Shown here: piece by piece, positions 51,721 to 61,495 of the stretch
Layout of the letters: each line of letters starts with the position of its first letter
Position numbering within the stretch: the first letter of the stretch is position 1
Source of the DNA: Tectiglobus sp965215755
Lineage (GTDB): Bacteria > Pseudomonadota > Alphaproteobacteria > Rhizobiales > Hyphomicrobiaceae
Reading direction: 5' to 3'
Assembly (NCBI GenBank): GCA_965215755.1
Contig: OZ244119.1
Span: 2,666,001 to 2,730,000 of the forward strand
DNA: 64,000 nucleotides
Position numbers and translations under genes: made by a program
The notes under the pieces: model-generated
What the model was told of the DNA's origin: nothing
What the model saw: the letters and a program-made list of their open reading frames with translations, nothing else
Databases searched by the model: none

Positions 51721-53343
51721 ATGCATGGCTACGTGGCAAAGTTAACGCTGGCGATGTTCGCCGACCGTATTGATCTCGTCGGATGGACAAAGACAAAGGA
51801 TTCCGAACTCAGCCCCGCACAAATCAAAATTGAAGTGCTAGCAGGGCTCACTGTCGCCCTAGCGCTTGTGCCGGAAGCAGTGGCGTTTGCGTTCGTTGCA
51901 GGTGTGCATCCACTTGTCGGGCTCTACGCGGCATTCATCGTTGGATTGATCACGGCCATCATGGGTGGCAGGCCGGGAATGATTTCCGGAGCGACCGGCG
52001 CGCTGGCAGTCGTCATGGTGGCGCTCGTCGCCCGCCATGGAGTCGAATATCTATTCGCAACCGTGGTGTTGATGGGCGTCTTGCAGGTTGCCGCAGGTGC
52101 GCTGAAGCTGGGCAAGTTTATCCGATTGGTACCGCATCCCGTGATGCTCGGTTTCGTCAACGGGTTGGCGATTGTCATTTTCATGGCGCAGCTCCTGCAG
52201 TTCCAAGTTCCAGGACCGGACGACACTAAAGTTTGGATGAGTGGTTGGCCGTTGGCCACTATGTTGGGGCTCGTCGTGTTGACGATGGCGGTGATCCACT
52301 ACATGCCCAAGATCACCAATGCGATTCCGGCACCGCTGGCAGGCATTGGACTTGTAGCAGGCCTTGTTATTTTATTTGGCATCGACGTCCCCCGCGTTGG
52401 TGATCTCGCGTCGATCCAGGGCGGCTTGCCTCAGTTCCACATCCCGATAGTGCCACTCAATTTCGAAACGCTTCAGATCATCTTTCCTTATGCGCTAATT
52501 CTGGCTGCTATCGGCTTGATTGAAAGTTTGCTGACGCTAAATCTTGTTGGCGAAATTACCGAGAAGCGGGGGGGAGCCTCTCAGGAGTGTATCGCGCAAG
52601 GCGTCGCCAATACGGTGACCGGATTTTTCGGCGGCATGGGCGGATGTGCGATGATCGGGCAGTCCATGATTAATGTGAAATCTGGAGGTCGGACGCGGCT
52701 GTCTGGTATTTCAGCAGCGCTGTTCTTGCTCGTTTTCATCATATTTGCATCGGGGCTGATCGAGCAGATACCTCTCGCGGCTCTGGTCGGCGTGATGATG
52801 ATGGTCGTGATCGGCACGTTCGCCTGGAAGAGCTTGACGATACTGGGGCGCATCCCTTTGACAGACTCGATGGTGATGATCCTGGTGACCATTGTGACGG
52901 TAATGACTGACCTGGCTATTGCCGTCGTTGTTGGAGTAATCGTATCGGCCTTATGTTATGCGTGGAACAACGCGACGCGGCTGCGAGCCGTGACAAGTCT
53001 GACGCCGGAGAACGCAAAGCTCTATCAGATCGAAGGGCCGTTGTTCTTTGGTTCGGTGGCCGGCTTCGATGAGTTATTCGATCCGCGCAATGATCCAGAC
53101 TCGATCATAGTTGATTTTCTGAACAGTCGCGTGGTGGATCAATCGGCATTGCAGGCGATCGAGACACTGGCAGCGAAATACGAGGCGCGCGGTAAGACGC
53201 TGCAGCTCAGACATCTGTCGCGGGATTGTCATCGACTACTCCATCGGGCCGGGCAGCTGATTGTAGATTCAGAGGATGATCCAGACTACGGAGTGGCGGT
53301 CGACTATTCGATCAAAACGGGCGTCATGAGCGCCGGGCATTGA
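51721..53343 (+). CDS. SulP family anion permease with STAS domain
   Basis: 540 aa. About ten to twelve hydrophobic helices with the SulP signature early on (VALALVPEAVAFAFVAGVHP, GLYAAFIVGLITAIMGGRPG), NLVGEITEKRGGASQECIAQG in the middle and a C-terminal STAS domain from about residue 435 (LYQIEGPLFFGSVAGFDEL). It moves sulfate, bicarbonate or another oxyanion across the inner membrane. The start lacks a clear ribosome site; ATG 51754 is an alternative. The substrate is not determined by sequence. Confidence 0.9.
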   Translation: MHGYVAKLTLAMFADRIDLVGWTKTKDSELSPAQIKIEVLAGLTVALALVPEAVAFAFVAGVHPLVGLYAAFIVGLITAIMGGRPGMISGATGALAVVMVALVARHGVEYLFATVVLMGVLQVAAGALKLGKFIRLVPHPVMLGFVNGLAIVIFMAQLLQFQVPGPDDTKVWMSGWPLATMLGLVVLTMAVIHYMPKITNAIPAPLAGIGLVAGLVILFGIDVPRVGDLASIQGGLPQFHIPIVPLNFETLQIIFPYALILAAIGLIESLLTLNLVGEITEKRGGASQECIAQGVANTVTGFFGGMGGCAMIGQSMINVKSGGRTRLSGISAALFLLVFIIFASGLIEQIPLAALVGVMMMVVIGTFAWKSLTILGRIPLTDSMVMILVTIVTVMTDLAIAVVVGVIVSALCYAWNNATRLRAVTSLTPENAKLYQIEGPLFFGSVAGFDELFDPRNDPDSIIVDFLNSRVVDQSALQAIETLAAKYEARGKTLQLRHLSRDCHRLLHRAGQLIVDSEDDPDYGVAVDYSIKTGVMSAGH

Positions 53344-53433
53344 CTCGTTCTCGCCATCCGATCTGCTTAGCCAAAGATGAAGCGCTTAGCCGCCTCTTGG
53401 CCCTTTGCGAAATGGACGTGATTGAGCATTGGT

Positions 53434-53459
53434 CCTAGCTTTCGAAAGCGGAAGCTAGG
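53434..53459. terminator. Hairpin between convergent SulP and monooxygenase genes
   Basis: Perfect 8-base stem CCTAGCTT / AAGCTAGG with a 10-base loop. It has no T-run, so it would act only as a weak terminator or mRNA end. Confidence 0.4.
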
Positions 53460-53487
53460 GTGCTTCTAAGGGCTATAGTGATCTGAC

Positions 53488-54648
53488 TTAGAGGCCAGTC
53501 CGCTTGGCGCCATGCTTTTCGATTGCGGCCTGAACCGCGGCACGTGATTGCTCGCCTGCGGAACTATATTTCTCCGCAGCATCATTATAGGAATCGATCC
53601 GGGGCTGGATGCCGCCCTGGAAAACCGGGTGGACGAAACGGGCCATCAGTTCATAGCTTTTCAGCGTGGCCTGCCAGTCGGCCCAGTTGTGGGCGAGCAG
53701 TAGAATTGCGCCGCAGCCGCCATTTGATCCGTCCCAGATGCGTTCGAAGTGTTCAATGCAGTCATCGGGTGTACCGATGCAGGCAAGTTGGTTTTCACGC
53801 AGGTAGTTGACCGGGTCTGTAATGTCCGGTGGGATAATTGGGAAAGTTGCGACTTCACTGAAGTAGTTGGCGAAATTCTTCAGACCGAATTCGACGTCCT
53901 TCTCGGCCTGCTCGCGCGTTTCAGCGACGTGGGCGAATGTGACGATGCGCCAGTCCTTGCGATTTGCCGTTCGGCCGTTTTCTTTGTTGAGCGTCTCGCA
54001 GCGTTCCCAGTTGCCGCAATGAGCTTCCATGGCATCCTTTGATGTGCCGCCCATGGCGAGCATCCCGATACCGTGCATACCGGCAATATAGGAGCCGGTG
54101 GGGGAGCGGGACGAAGCAACAGCCATCTCAATGTGTGGCTGGGTGTAGTTCGGCATTTGCAACTTGGCATCAATGCATTTGAACCAATCGGTCTCGCGGT
54201 TGACGGTCTCACCGCGCAAAAGTGCGATAACCACTTCAAGGCCTTCATTGAGACGATCGCGCTGGGTCGCCGGGTCAATGCCAAGCTTGGCAGCGTCATA
54301 AACCAATGAACCAGGGCCAACTCCGAACATGGCGCGTCCGCGTGTCATGTGATCGAGCTGGACCATCTTGTCCGCGACGATGAAGGGATGATGGTAGGGC
54401 AGCGAGACAACGCCGGTGCCGAGGCGGATATGACGGGTGCGTTCGGCTGCGGCTGCGATGAACACAGCCGGGTCGCCAATATTCTCATAACCGCCCGAGT
54501 GGTGTTCTCCGATCCAGGCTTCATGATAATTGAGCTTGTCCATGTGAACGAGCAAATCCATGTCGCGCTCAAGCGTCAGGGTGGGGTTCTCGTTCGTGTG
54601 ATGGAACGGTGCTAGGAACACACCGGTGCGGACGTAGCGGTTTGTCAT
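53488..54648 (-). CDS. Luciferase-like (LLM class) flavin-dependent monooxygenase
   Basis: 386 aa TIM-barrel flavin monooxygenase of the bacterial luciferase family. Visible: GVFLAPFHHTNENPTL, HEAWIGEHHSGGYEN, TRHIRLGTGVVSLPYHHPF, MFGVGPGSLVYDA and SSRSPTGSYIAGMHGIG. It uses reduced FMN from a separate reductase, which is not encoded here. Close families include limonene monooxygenase and desulfonating or DMS monooxygenases; specificity cannot be set. AGGGAA before ATG 54648 defines the start. Confidence 0.9.
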   Translation of the reverse strand: MTNRYVRTGVFLAPFHHTNENPTLTLERDMDLLVHMDKLNYHEAWIGEHHSGGYENIGDPAVFIAAAAERTRHIRLGTGVVSLPYHHPFIVADKMVQLDHMTRGRAMFGVGPGSLVYDAAKLGIDPATQRDRLNEGLEVVIALLRGETVNRETDWFKCIDAKLQMPNYTQPHIEMAVASSRSPTGSYIAGMHGIGMLAMGGTSKDAMEAHCGNWERCETLNKENGRTANRKDWRIVTFAHVAETREQAEKDVEFGLKNFANYFSEVATFPIIPPDITDPVNYLRENQLACIGTPDDCIEHFERIWDGSNGGCGAILLLAHNWADWQATLKSYELMARFVHPVFQGGIQPRIDSYNDAAEKYSSAGEQSRAAVQAAIEKHGAKRTGL

Positions 54649-54844
54649 CGGACAATTTCCCTGGATTTGATTGCCACTCGGCAGGCTGCAGTCACGCAGC
54701 TTTTGGTTCACATTATCGGACCGGTGCCGATCAACCAAGTGATGTTTCGATGCAGGCGTGAGGAGCAGAGTTTTCTAGCTGCCACTCGATCGTTTAGGTT
54801 CGAAGCTCCTGCACTTTGTGACGGGAAGCATCAGGAGATTGGGA

Positions 54845-55651
54845 ATGGACTTCAGCGGACAATGCGCCGTCGTAACGGGTGGCAGTGGTGGTATCGGACG
54901 GGAAACAAGCCTGGCGTTTGCCAGAGCGGGTGCAAAGCTGGTGATTGTCGATGTGGATGGTGATGCCGCTACCGCGGTTGTCGGCGAAATCAAAGCGCTG
55001 GGTGGGGAAGCCATCGCAGTTGCAGCCGACGTAACGAAGTCCGCTGACGTCCAGAACTATGTGAAGCAGGCGGTGGATGCCTTTGGTACGATAGATTTGT
55101 TCTTCAACAATGCCGGTATAGAAGGCAATCTGACGCCACTGGTCGATTACGATGAAGATCTGTTTGACCAGGTCATGGCAGTCAATGTCCGTGGCGTCTT
55201 CCTTGGTCTGAAGTACGTCCTGCCGGTTATGGTCGCTAATGGCAGCGGGGCTGTTGTCAATACAGCATCCGTTGCGGGGCTTGTGGGAACCCCAAACATG
55301 TCGACTTACTGTGCGTCAAAGCATGCTGTACTCGGCATTGTTCGCAGTGTGTCTGGAGAAGTCGCGCGCGATGGTGTGCGCGTGAATGCCGTATGCCCGG
55401 GACCAGTTCAGACACGAATGATCGAGGACGTAGCGCGCAAGATTAACCCTGATGATCCCGAAGGTGTGAAGGCGCGCTATGAAGCGGCCATTCCGTCTGG
55501 TCGCTATTCACTGCCGGAAGAGATTGCAAATATTGTTCTGTTCCTGTGCTCAGATGCAACAGCCAATGTCACAGGTATGCATTTCACGATCGATGGTGGG
55601 CGTACCGCGACCGGTGGTGCCGTGACGAATGTGACAAAGACGACCAACTAA
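54845..55651 (+). CDS. Short-chain dehydrogenase/reductase
   Basis: 268 aa classical SDR: TGGSGGIGRE cofactor loop, Asp in VIVDVDGD suggesting NAD, FFNNAGIEG, Ser in VVNTASVAGL, YCASK with the catalytic Tyr/Lys, and VNAVCPGPVQTRM. AGGAG before ATG 54845 gives the start. It is divergent from the luciferase-like monooxygenase and convergent with the HCCA-isomerase-like gene, in a region of small oxidoreductases. Confidence 0.92.
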   Translation: MDFSGQCAVVTGGSGGIGRETSLAFARAGAKLVIVDVDGDAATAVVGEIKALGGEAIAVAADVTKSADVQNYVKQAVDAFGTIDLFFNNAGIEGNLTPLVDYDEDLFDQVMAVNVRGVFLGLKYVLPVMVANGSGAVVNTASVAGLVGTPNMSTYCASKHAVLGIVRSVSGEVARDGVRVNAVCPGPVQTRMIEDVARKINPDDPEGVKARYEAAIPSGRYSLPEEIANIVLFLCSDATANVTGMHFTIDGGRTATGGAVTNVTKTTN

Positions 55652-55724
55652 CGACTGCGGCCAATCAAACTGTTGCTCCGTCGATGCAGCGCACTGCGGG
55701 CTCTGTGGCGCGGCAGCCCCGGGC

Positions 55725-56312
55725 CTATGCAGCAAGCGCGCGTTCGACCCATTCCAACCGATCCTGGCCAAAGTGCAATTCACCATTCACGATCATGGTT
55801 GGCGCTCCAAAAACGCCGGCTGCGACAGCGGCATTGGTGGCGTCAATCAGTCCCTGCTTGATTTCCTGCTGCTGGATGGCATCCCCCATAGCAGCCGCAT
55901 CAAGACCGGCGGTCGTGAGTACCTCCTGAATAACCTCAGGTTGGGCGATGTCCTTTTGCTTGGCCCACATGGCCGGGTACATGGCCGCGTTGTAGGCCTC
56001 GAGCTGGCCGATTGACTTGGCCCAGATGGCACCACGCATGGCCGGCATCGTGTTGACTATAAAGTGGGGGTTCATGGCATAGTCAACACCGTAGCGCTGA
56101 GCGTAGCGCGCGACATCGTCCAACAGCCATTTGCCCTTGGGCTCGATCATCACGGGGGACTGGTTGTTGGTGCCCTTGAAGATACCGCCGAGCAGAATGG
56201 GCTGATAGTTCAAGGCTGCGCCATGTTCCGCGCAAATTGCCGGAAGCTGGGTCCAAGCCAGATAGGCCGTGGGGCTGCCGAAGTCGTAGTAGAAGTCGAC
56301 CGTCTTCTTCAT
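55725..56312 (-). CDS. 2-hydroxychromene-2-carboxylate isomerase/DsbA-like protein
   Basis: 195 aa thioredoxin-fold kappa-GST relative. N-terminal VDFYYDFGSPTAYLAW with Ser at the active position (as in HCCA isomerase, where Ser replaces Cys), GGIFKGTNNQSP, and C-terminal GVFGAPTMIVNGELHFGQDRLEW. HCCA isomerase is glutathione dependent and acts in aromatic degradation; many homologues have other roles. Follows the thiol-dioxygenase-like gene by 30 bases on the same strand. Confidence 0.88.
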   Translation of the reverse strand: MKKTVDFYYDFGSPTAYLAWTQLPAICAEHGAALNYQPILLGGIFKGTNNQSPVMIEPKGKWLLDDVARYAQRYGVDYAMNPHFIVNTMPAMRGAIWAKSIGQLEAYNAAMYPAMWAKQKDIAQPEVIQEVLTTAGLDAAAMGDAIQQQEIKQGLIDATNAAVAAGVFGAPTMIVNGELHFGQDRLEWVERALAA

Positions 56313-56342
56313 GTTAGTTCCACCTCTGCAACGGTACTCGGA

Positions 56343-56903
56343 TTACTTGCGGGCACGTTTGGGACATGGGGCCTGTGTTTTTGCGATCGGGTTGAACTCT
56401 GATCGGTCAACGGTTTGTAGATCATGACCATAGATATGCAGTGACATAGCATTTGTGGCGCCATCGTTTCGCACGCTGTGGATGTCATCTGGTAGAAGCT
56501 TGCAGACGTCGCCGCTCTGCATGACGATTTCATCCGCGATTTCGAGTTCGGCGTGACCGGGTTTCGTCCCGTCATCAAGGCGGCGCCACAGGACATTGGT
56601 CTCTTCGCCTTCGAGGCCAACGACAACGCCCCAGGTCTGATGATCATGGGGAGCGACACCGCGCCCTGACTGCCAACAAACAGTTTCGACCAATAGGGAG
56701 TTGTCTGGCTCGGCGTGGAGCACCGCGATGCCGATGCCCTGGCTGGCATCGATGTCGTGGCAGTGAGGCTCTATCCAATCGCGATTCAATGCCATCGGGC
56801 CTGCCAACGCTGCAACGCCGGCTGTAATTTCAGCAGGATCGTTCGTGCAGGCAAGAATAGCTTTGATATCAGTGACGAGCGTCTCAATGGCGCTATGAGG
56901 CAT
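56343..56903 (-). CDS. Cysteine dioxygenase-like (thiol dioxygenase) cupin protein
   Basis: 186 aa cupin with the iron-binding pattern of cysteine/3-mercaptopropionate dioxygenases: PHDHQTWGVV (two His), EGEETNVLWRR (position of the conserved Glu), DIHSVRND (third His) and AMSLHIYGHDL. These enzymes oxidise small thiols to sulfinic acids. Substrate could be cysteine, 3-mercaptopropionate or another thiol. AGAGG precedes ATG 56903. Probably in one unit with the downstream HCCA-isomerase-like gene. Confidence 0.82.
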   Translation of the reverse strand: MPHSAIETLVTDIKAILACTNDPAEITAGVAALAGPMALNRDWIEPHCHDIDASQGIGIAVLHAEPDNSLLVETVCWQSGRGVAPHDHQTWGVVVGLEGEETNVLWRRLDDGTKPGHAELEIADEIVMQSGDVCKLLPDDIHSVRNDGATNAMSLHIYGHDLQTVDRSEFNPIAKTQAPCPKRARK

Positions 56904-57181
56904 GATGTGTCCTCTGATGTTAGTCAGGAATGGCAATTCTATATTTATTTCAACGGATTGACGGCGCATGGTCAAGGGCTCAGTCGTGCACCGTGTCTGG
57001 CGAAGCTACTAATTTGCAGTGGAGGCTGGAGCAGGAAGCACTGTCCTGCCAGCGTCCGTTCTTCTCCGCATCGGTTGCTAGATGGGCTTTGAAATTCGCG
57101 TCAGCCTCTACGCGCCCATCAAATCGCCCTATTCCTGACCATAAGCCAACTGTAGTTCGGGCGACTCAGTGGAGGGTTACC

Positions 57182-57349
57182 ATGGCGGACTTTGTGCCAT
57201 CTTCTGCGCGTGAGTATGTGACGATCAAACTTGATACCAAAGAGCGCGAGGCGGTTGAGTTTGCTGCGCGTCAGGCCGGGAAGAGCGTTTCAGCATTTGT
57301 ACTGGATGCTGCCCGGGACGAAGCCATGCGCGTTATTCGACGTTCTTGA
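57182..57349 (+). CDS. DUF1778-like ribbon-helix-helix protein, orphan antitoxin candidate
   Basis: 55 aa. EYVTIKLDTKEREAVEFAARQAGKSVSAFVLDAA matches (in pieces) the DUF1778/TacA ribbon-helix-helix pattern: a beta strand, then two helices with the AGKSVSAFV turn. DUF1778 antitoxins normally precede a GNAT acetyltransferase toxin; no such gene follows here. AGGG lies upstream of the ATG. It may be a solitary regulator or the remnant of a toxin-antitoxin pair. Confidence 0.65.
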   Translation: MADFVPSSAREYVTIKLDTKEREAVEFAARQAGKSVSAFVLDAARDEAMRVIRRS

Positions 57350-57598
57350 TTCATGAGTGTCTGATACCAGCCATTCCAGAGCGTGCCTCGTCGCGTCGGC
57401 GAGGGAGCGCGCCTGGGTTGTGCTGTCCGTGGTCTAATTCCCTTTAAATTCGTTCTTTTCCCGTCTTTGATCGCGATCTCCGTGGTTGACGTGATGGTGT
57501 CTGATAGGCAACATCTGAACCGAGTTTCAACTGAGATCTGCCGCAATCAAAAATGACGCTGCCGAACCATCGGCTGGCTCACAAAAGGGAGGACGTGC

Positions 57599-58081
<483 letters not shown>

Positions 58082-58222
58082 GGATTTGATCGCAGCGGCC
58101 AGCACTTGTCGAGAAAACGCATCAGCGTATCCCACTCTTCCAACGATAAACGCCGTCAAAGGCGCGGGACACAGGCAAAAGGATTGGCCGCCGGAGATAA
58201 AACTCTCTTAGAGGAAACATAG

Positions 58223-60586
58223 ATGTCTGCATCAGGAATTGGCGCCCGGGTCGAGCGCAAAGAAGACAAGCGGTTCATCACCGGAAAAGGCCGTTATACC
58301 GACGACTTCAAAATGGAAGGTATGCACCATGCGCATTTCGTGCGCAGTGACCTTGCGCATGCCACCGTCAAGTCCATCGATAAGTCCGCGGCCGAAGGCA
58401 TGCCGGGCGTGGTTGCTGTGCTCGATGGACAGCAATTGACAAGCGATGGCGTCGGTAACCTGATTTGTGGTTGGATGATCCATTCCAAGGATGGCTCGCC
58501 GATGAACATGGGGGCCTGGTCTGCACTTGCAACCGACAAGGTTCGCTACGTCGGCGATGCTGTGGTCGTTGTTGTGGCAGAGACCAAAGAACAGGCGCGA
58601 ACTGCTGCCGAGGCAGTCGTTGTGGAGTACGAAGAACTGCCTGTGGTCGTCGATGCAGTCAAGGCGCTGGAAAGCGGTGCACCGCTCATTCACGAAAACG
58701 CGCCCGGCAACCTGATTTATGATTGGGAGATTGGTGAAGCAGATGCAGCGGATGCTGCAATTGCCAGTGCTGCACACGTGACGACGATGGAGATTTCCAA
58801 TAATCGTCTCGTTCCGAATGCGATGGAGCCTCGCGCGGCTTTGGCTGGCTATGATGCAGCTGAGGAGCACTATACGCTCTATACAACTTCTCAGAACCCG
58901 CACGTCGCGCGTCTATGCTTGTCAGCATTTTATCAGATTGCCCCGGAGCATAAGCTTCGCGTGATTGCGCCTGATGTCGGCGGTGGCTTCGGCTCCAAGA
59001 TTTACATATATCCGGAGGAGATCGTCTGCCTCTGGGCATCGAAGCGCACTGGCGTTCCGGTCAAATGGGTTGCAGATCGGGTCGAGTCGTTTATGACGGA
59101 CGCCCATGGTCGGGATCATGTGACCAAGGCGCAGCTGGCATTTGATAGCGACAACAATATTACCGCGTTCAAGGTTGATACGGTCGCAAACTTCGGCGGC
59201 TACATGTCGTTGTTCTCGTCGTGTGTTCCCACTTATCTCTACGCGACGCTGCTTTCCGGTCAGTACAACATCCCGACAATCCACTGCAACGTGAAGGCGG
59301 TTTACACCAACACCACACCAGTGGATGCCTATCGCGGAGCCGGCCGGCCAGAAGCGACTTATCTCGTGGAGCGCATTGTTGAGACGGCCGCGCGGGAACT
59401 TGGCGTTGACCCAGCTGACCTGCGGCGGAAGAACTTCATCGCAGAGTTTCCGCACCAGACACCGGTTATCATGAACTACGATGTCGGTGACTATCACGCG
59501 ACACTGGAAGCCGCACTGAAGGCGGCAGATTATGCCAACATCGGACAACGCAAAGCTGAGGCGGCATCGCGCGGCAAGCTGCGTGGTATCGGTATATCCT
59601 GTTATATTGAGGCTTGCGGTATTGCTCCGTCACAGGCGGTCGGCTCTTTGGGGGCGGGTGTTGGTCTCTGGGAAAGTGCCGAAGTTCGCGTCAATCCTGT
59701 CGGCACGATCGAGGTTCTGACCGGTTCACACAGCCATGGTCAAGGGCACGAAACCACCTTCGCTCAGCTGGTTGCGGACCGCCTTGCGACACCGATTGAG
59801 AATGTGCAAATCGTCCACGGTGATACTGACAAGGTTCAGTTCGGCATGGGCACCTATGGTTCACGTTCCGGTGCTGTCGGCATGTCGGCGATTTCGAAAG
59901 CGCTCGATAAGGTCGAAGCAAAGGCAAAGAAGATTGCTGCGCACCAGTTGGAAGCCGCCGAAAGCGACATCGTGATTGAGGATGGTGCTGTTAAGGTGAA
60001 GGGGACGGATAAGCAGTTGCTTTGGCATGAGGTTTGTCTCGGGGCTTATACCGCTCATAACCTGCCACCCGACATGGAGCCGGGCCTTAAGGAAGGCGCG
60101 TTCTATGACCCGGTGAATTTTACGTTCCCTGCCGGCACGTACGTTTGTGAAGTTGAGGTTGATCCATCTACCGGACAGACCGAAGTTGTGCAGTTTGTGG
60201 CGGCCGATGATTTTGGGGTCATCATTAACCCGAACATTGTAGAAGGACAGGTGCATGGTGGTATCGCTCAGGGCCTCGGCCAGGCGATGCTTGAGAACAC
60301 CGTTTACGACGAGAACGGTCAGCTGCAGTCGGCAAGTTACATGGATTACACCATGCCGCGTGCCGATGACCTGCCATTCTTCCAGGTGTCACATCATGTA
60401 ACCGAGTGCCCGAACAATCCACTGGGCATGAAAGGGTGTGGTGAAGCCGGCGCAATTGGTTCTCCACCAGCGCTGATGAATGCGGTGACCGACGCTATCG
60501 GCACCAATGATCTCAACATGCCAGCGTCGCCGGAAGCGGTGTGGCGTGCCTACGCGGCCGTCGCTCCGAAACAGGCCGCCGAATAA
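58223..60586 (+). CDS. coxL: Form II CO-dehydrogenase-like molybdenum large subunit
   Basis: 787 aa Mo-hydroxylase. The diagnostic active-site loop reads AYRGAGR (residues 369-375), the form II motif, not the AYRCSFR of proven form I CO dehydrogenase. Other family blocks: DVGGGFGSK near 253, SGAVGMSAISKA, and the C-terminal MKGCGEAGAIGSPPA with the catalytic Glu. Form II enzymes are annotated as CO dehydrogenases, but many probably oxidise other substrates. Full length. Confidence 0.95.
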   Translation: MSASGIGARVERKEDKRFITGKGRYTDDFKMEGMHHAHFVRSDLAHATVKSIDKSAAEGMPGVVAVLDGQQLTSDGVGNLICGWMIHSKDGSPMNMGAWSALATDKVRYVGDAVVVVVAETKEQARTAAEAVVVEYEELPVVVDAVKALESGAPLIHENAPGNLIYDWEIGEADAADAAIASAAHVTTMEISNNRLVPNAMEPRAALAGYDAAEEHYTLYTTSQNPHVARLCLSAFYQIAPEHKLRVIAPDVGGGFGSKIYIYPEEIVCLWASKRTGVPVKWVADRVESFMTDAHGRDHVTKAQLAFDSDNNITAFKVDTVANFGGYMSLFSSCVPTYLYATLLSGQYNIPTIHCNVKAVYTNTTPVDAYRGAGRPEATYLVERIVETAARELGVDPADLRRKNFIAEFPHQTPVIMNYDVGDYHATLEAALKAADYANIGQRKAEAASRGKLRGIGISCYIEACGIAPSQAVGSLGAGVGLWESAEVRVNPVGTIEVLTGSHSHGQGHETTFAQLVADRLATPIENVQIVHGDTDKVQFGMGTYGSRSGAVGMSAISKALDKVEAKAKKIAAHQLEAAESDIVIEDGAVKVKGTDKQLLWHEVCLGAYTAHNLPPDMEPGLKEGAFYDPVNFTFPAGTYVCEVEVDPSTGQTEVVQFVAADDFGVIINPNIVEGQVHGGIAQGLGQAMLENTVYDENGQLQSASYMDYTMPRADDLPFFQVSHHVTECPNNPLGMKGCGEAGAIGSPPALMNAVTDAIGTNDLNMPASPEAVWRAYAAVAPKQAAE

Positions 60587-60611
60587 CAGCACGCGAAACG
60601 AGGATATCGAC

Positions 60612-61412
60612 ATGTATCAATTTGACTATCAGCGCGCTGGATCGGTGGCGGATGCCGCCAGTGCACTCAGCGCCAATTCCGAAGCCAAACTGCTTGCCGG
60701 TGGGCAGACACTATTGCCGACCTTAAAGCAGCGCCTTGCCCAACCAGCAGCAGTGGTTGATCTCGGCGGTGTGGCCGAATTGAAAGCCATCGGCAAGGAC
60801 GGCGACAAGGTTGTTATCGGCGCAATGGCAACCCATGCTGAAGTTGCAGCAAATGCCGATGTCGCCGGAGCCATCCCGGCGCTGTCCAAGTTGGCTGGTG
60901 GAATCGGCGACCCACAGGTCCGCCATTGCGGTACGATCGGCGGTTCATTGGCGAATAACGACCCGTCTGCTGACTATCCGTCGTCGGTGCTGGCGCTCAA
61001 TGCCACTGTGGTGACGAACAAGCGCCAGATTGGTGCTGATGAGTATTTCCAGGGAATGTTTGCAACAGCGCTGGAAGAGGACGAGATCATCACAGCTGTG
61101 CATTTCCCGGTCCCGGGATTTGCCGGATATTCAAAGATTGAACAGCGCGCTTCACGCTATCCGCTGGTCGGCGTGTTTGTTGCAAAGCCCGCTGGCGGTA
61201 GCGAAGTCCGCGTGGCTGTCACCGGTGCCGGTGGCGATGGTGTGTTCCGTTGCGGACCGATCGAGACGGCACTGGCATCGAATTTTGCCGGGAGCGCCGC
61301 GCGCGGCGTATCGGTCGATGCTAATGGTCTGATGGGCGACATGCATGGTAGCGCAGAGTATCGTGCAGCTCTCATTTCGGTGCTGGCTGAGCGCGCTGTC
61401 GACGGCAAGTAA
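60612..61412 (+). CDS. coxM: Form II CO-dehydrogenase-like FAD medium subunit
   Basis: 266 aa FAD-binding subunit. LLAGGQTLLPTLKQRLAQP near residue 30 and the FAD loop HCGTIGGSLANNDPSADYPS near 105 are the two conserved flavin motifs; a CO-dehydrogenase-flavoprotein C-terminal domain follows. GAGGA before ATG 60612 gives the start; the open frame beginning 60507 lies inside coxL. It passes electrons to the respiratory chain. A strong intrinsic terminator follows immediately. Confidence 0.95.
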   Translation: MYQFDYQRAGSVADAASALSANSEAKLLAGGQTLLPTLKQRLAQPAAVVDLGGVAELKAIGKDGDKVVIGAMATHAEVAANADVAGAIPALSKLAGGIGDPQVRHCGTIGGSLANNDPSADYPSSVLALNATVVTNKRQIGADEYFQGMFATALEEDEIITAVHFPVPGFAGYSKIEQRASRYPLVGVFVAKPAGGSEVRVAVTGAGGDGVFRCGPIETALASNFAGSAARGVSVDANGLMGDMHGSAEYRAALISVLAERAVDGK

Positions 61413-61427
61413 ACTGGTCATCGTTTT

Positions 61428-61470
61428 CGAGCCCGTACGCTTGTCGAGTGTGCGGGCTCGATTTTGTTTG
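61428..61470 (+). terminator. Intrinsic terminator between coxM and coxD
   Basis: Eleven-base stem CGAGCCCGTAC / GTGCGGGCTCG (one G-T pair), 11-base loop, then ATTTTGTTTG. It lies 15 bases after the coxM stop and 26 bases before the coxD start, so coxD is expressed only by readthrough or its own promoter. Confidence 0.85.
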
Positions 61471-61495
61471 ATCCACAATCATTAGTAGAGCTCCG

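Noticed and set aside
53488..54648. Dimethyl sulfide monooxygenase DmoA
   Set aside because: The protein is about 386 aa, shorter than I recall for DmoA, and resembles limonene-type luciferase-like enzymes; specificity is left open.
58223..60586. Form I (proven CO-oxidising) CO dehydrogenase
   Set aside because: The active-site loop is AYRGAGR, not AYRCSFR, and gene order is S-L-M rather than M-S-L.
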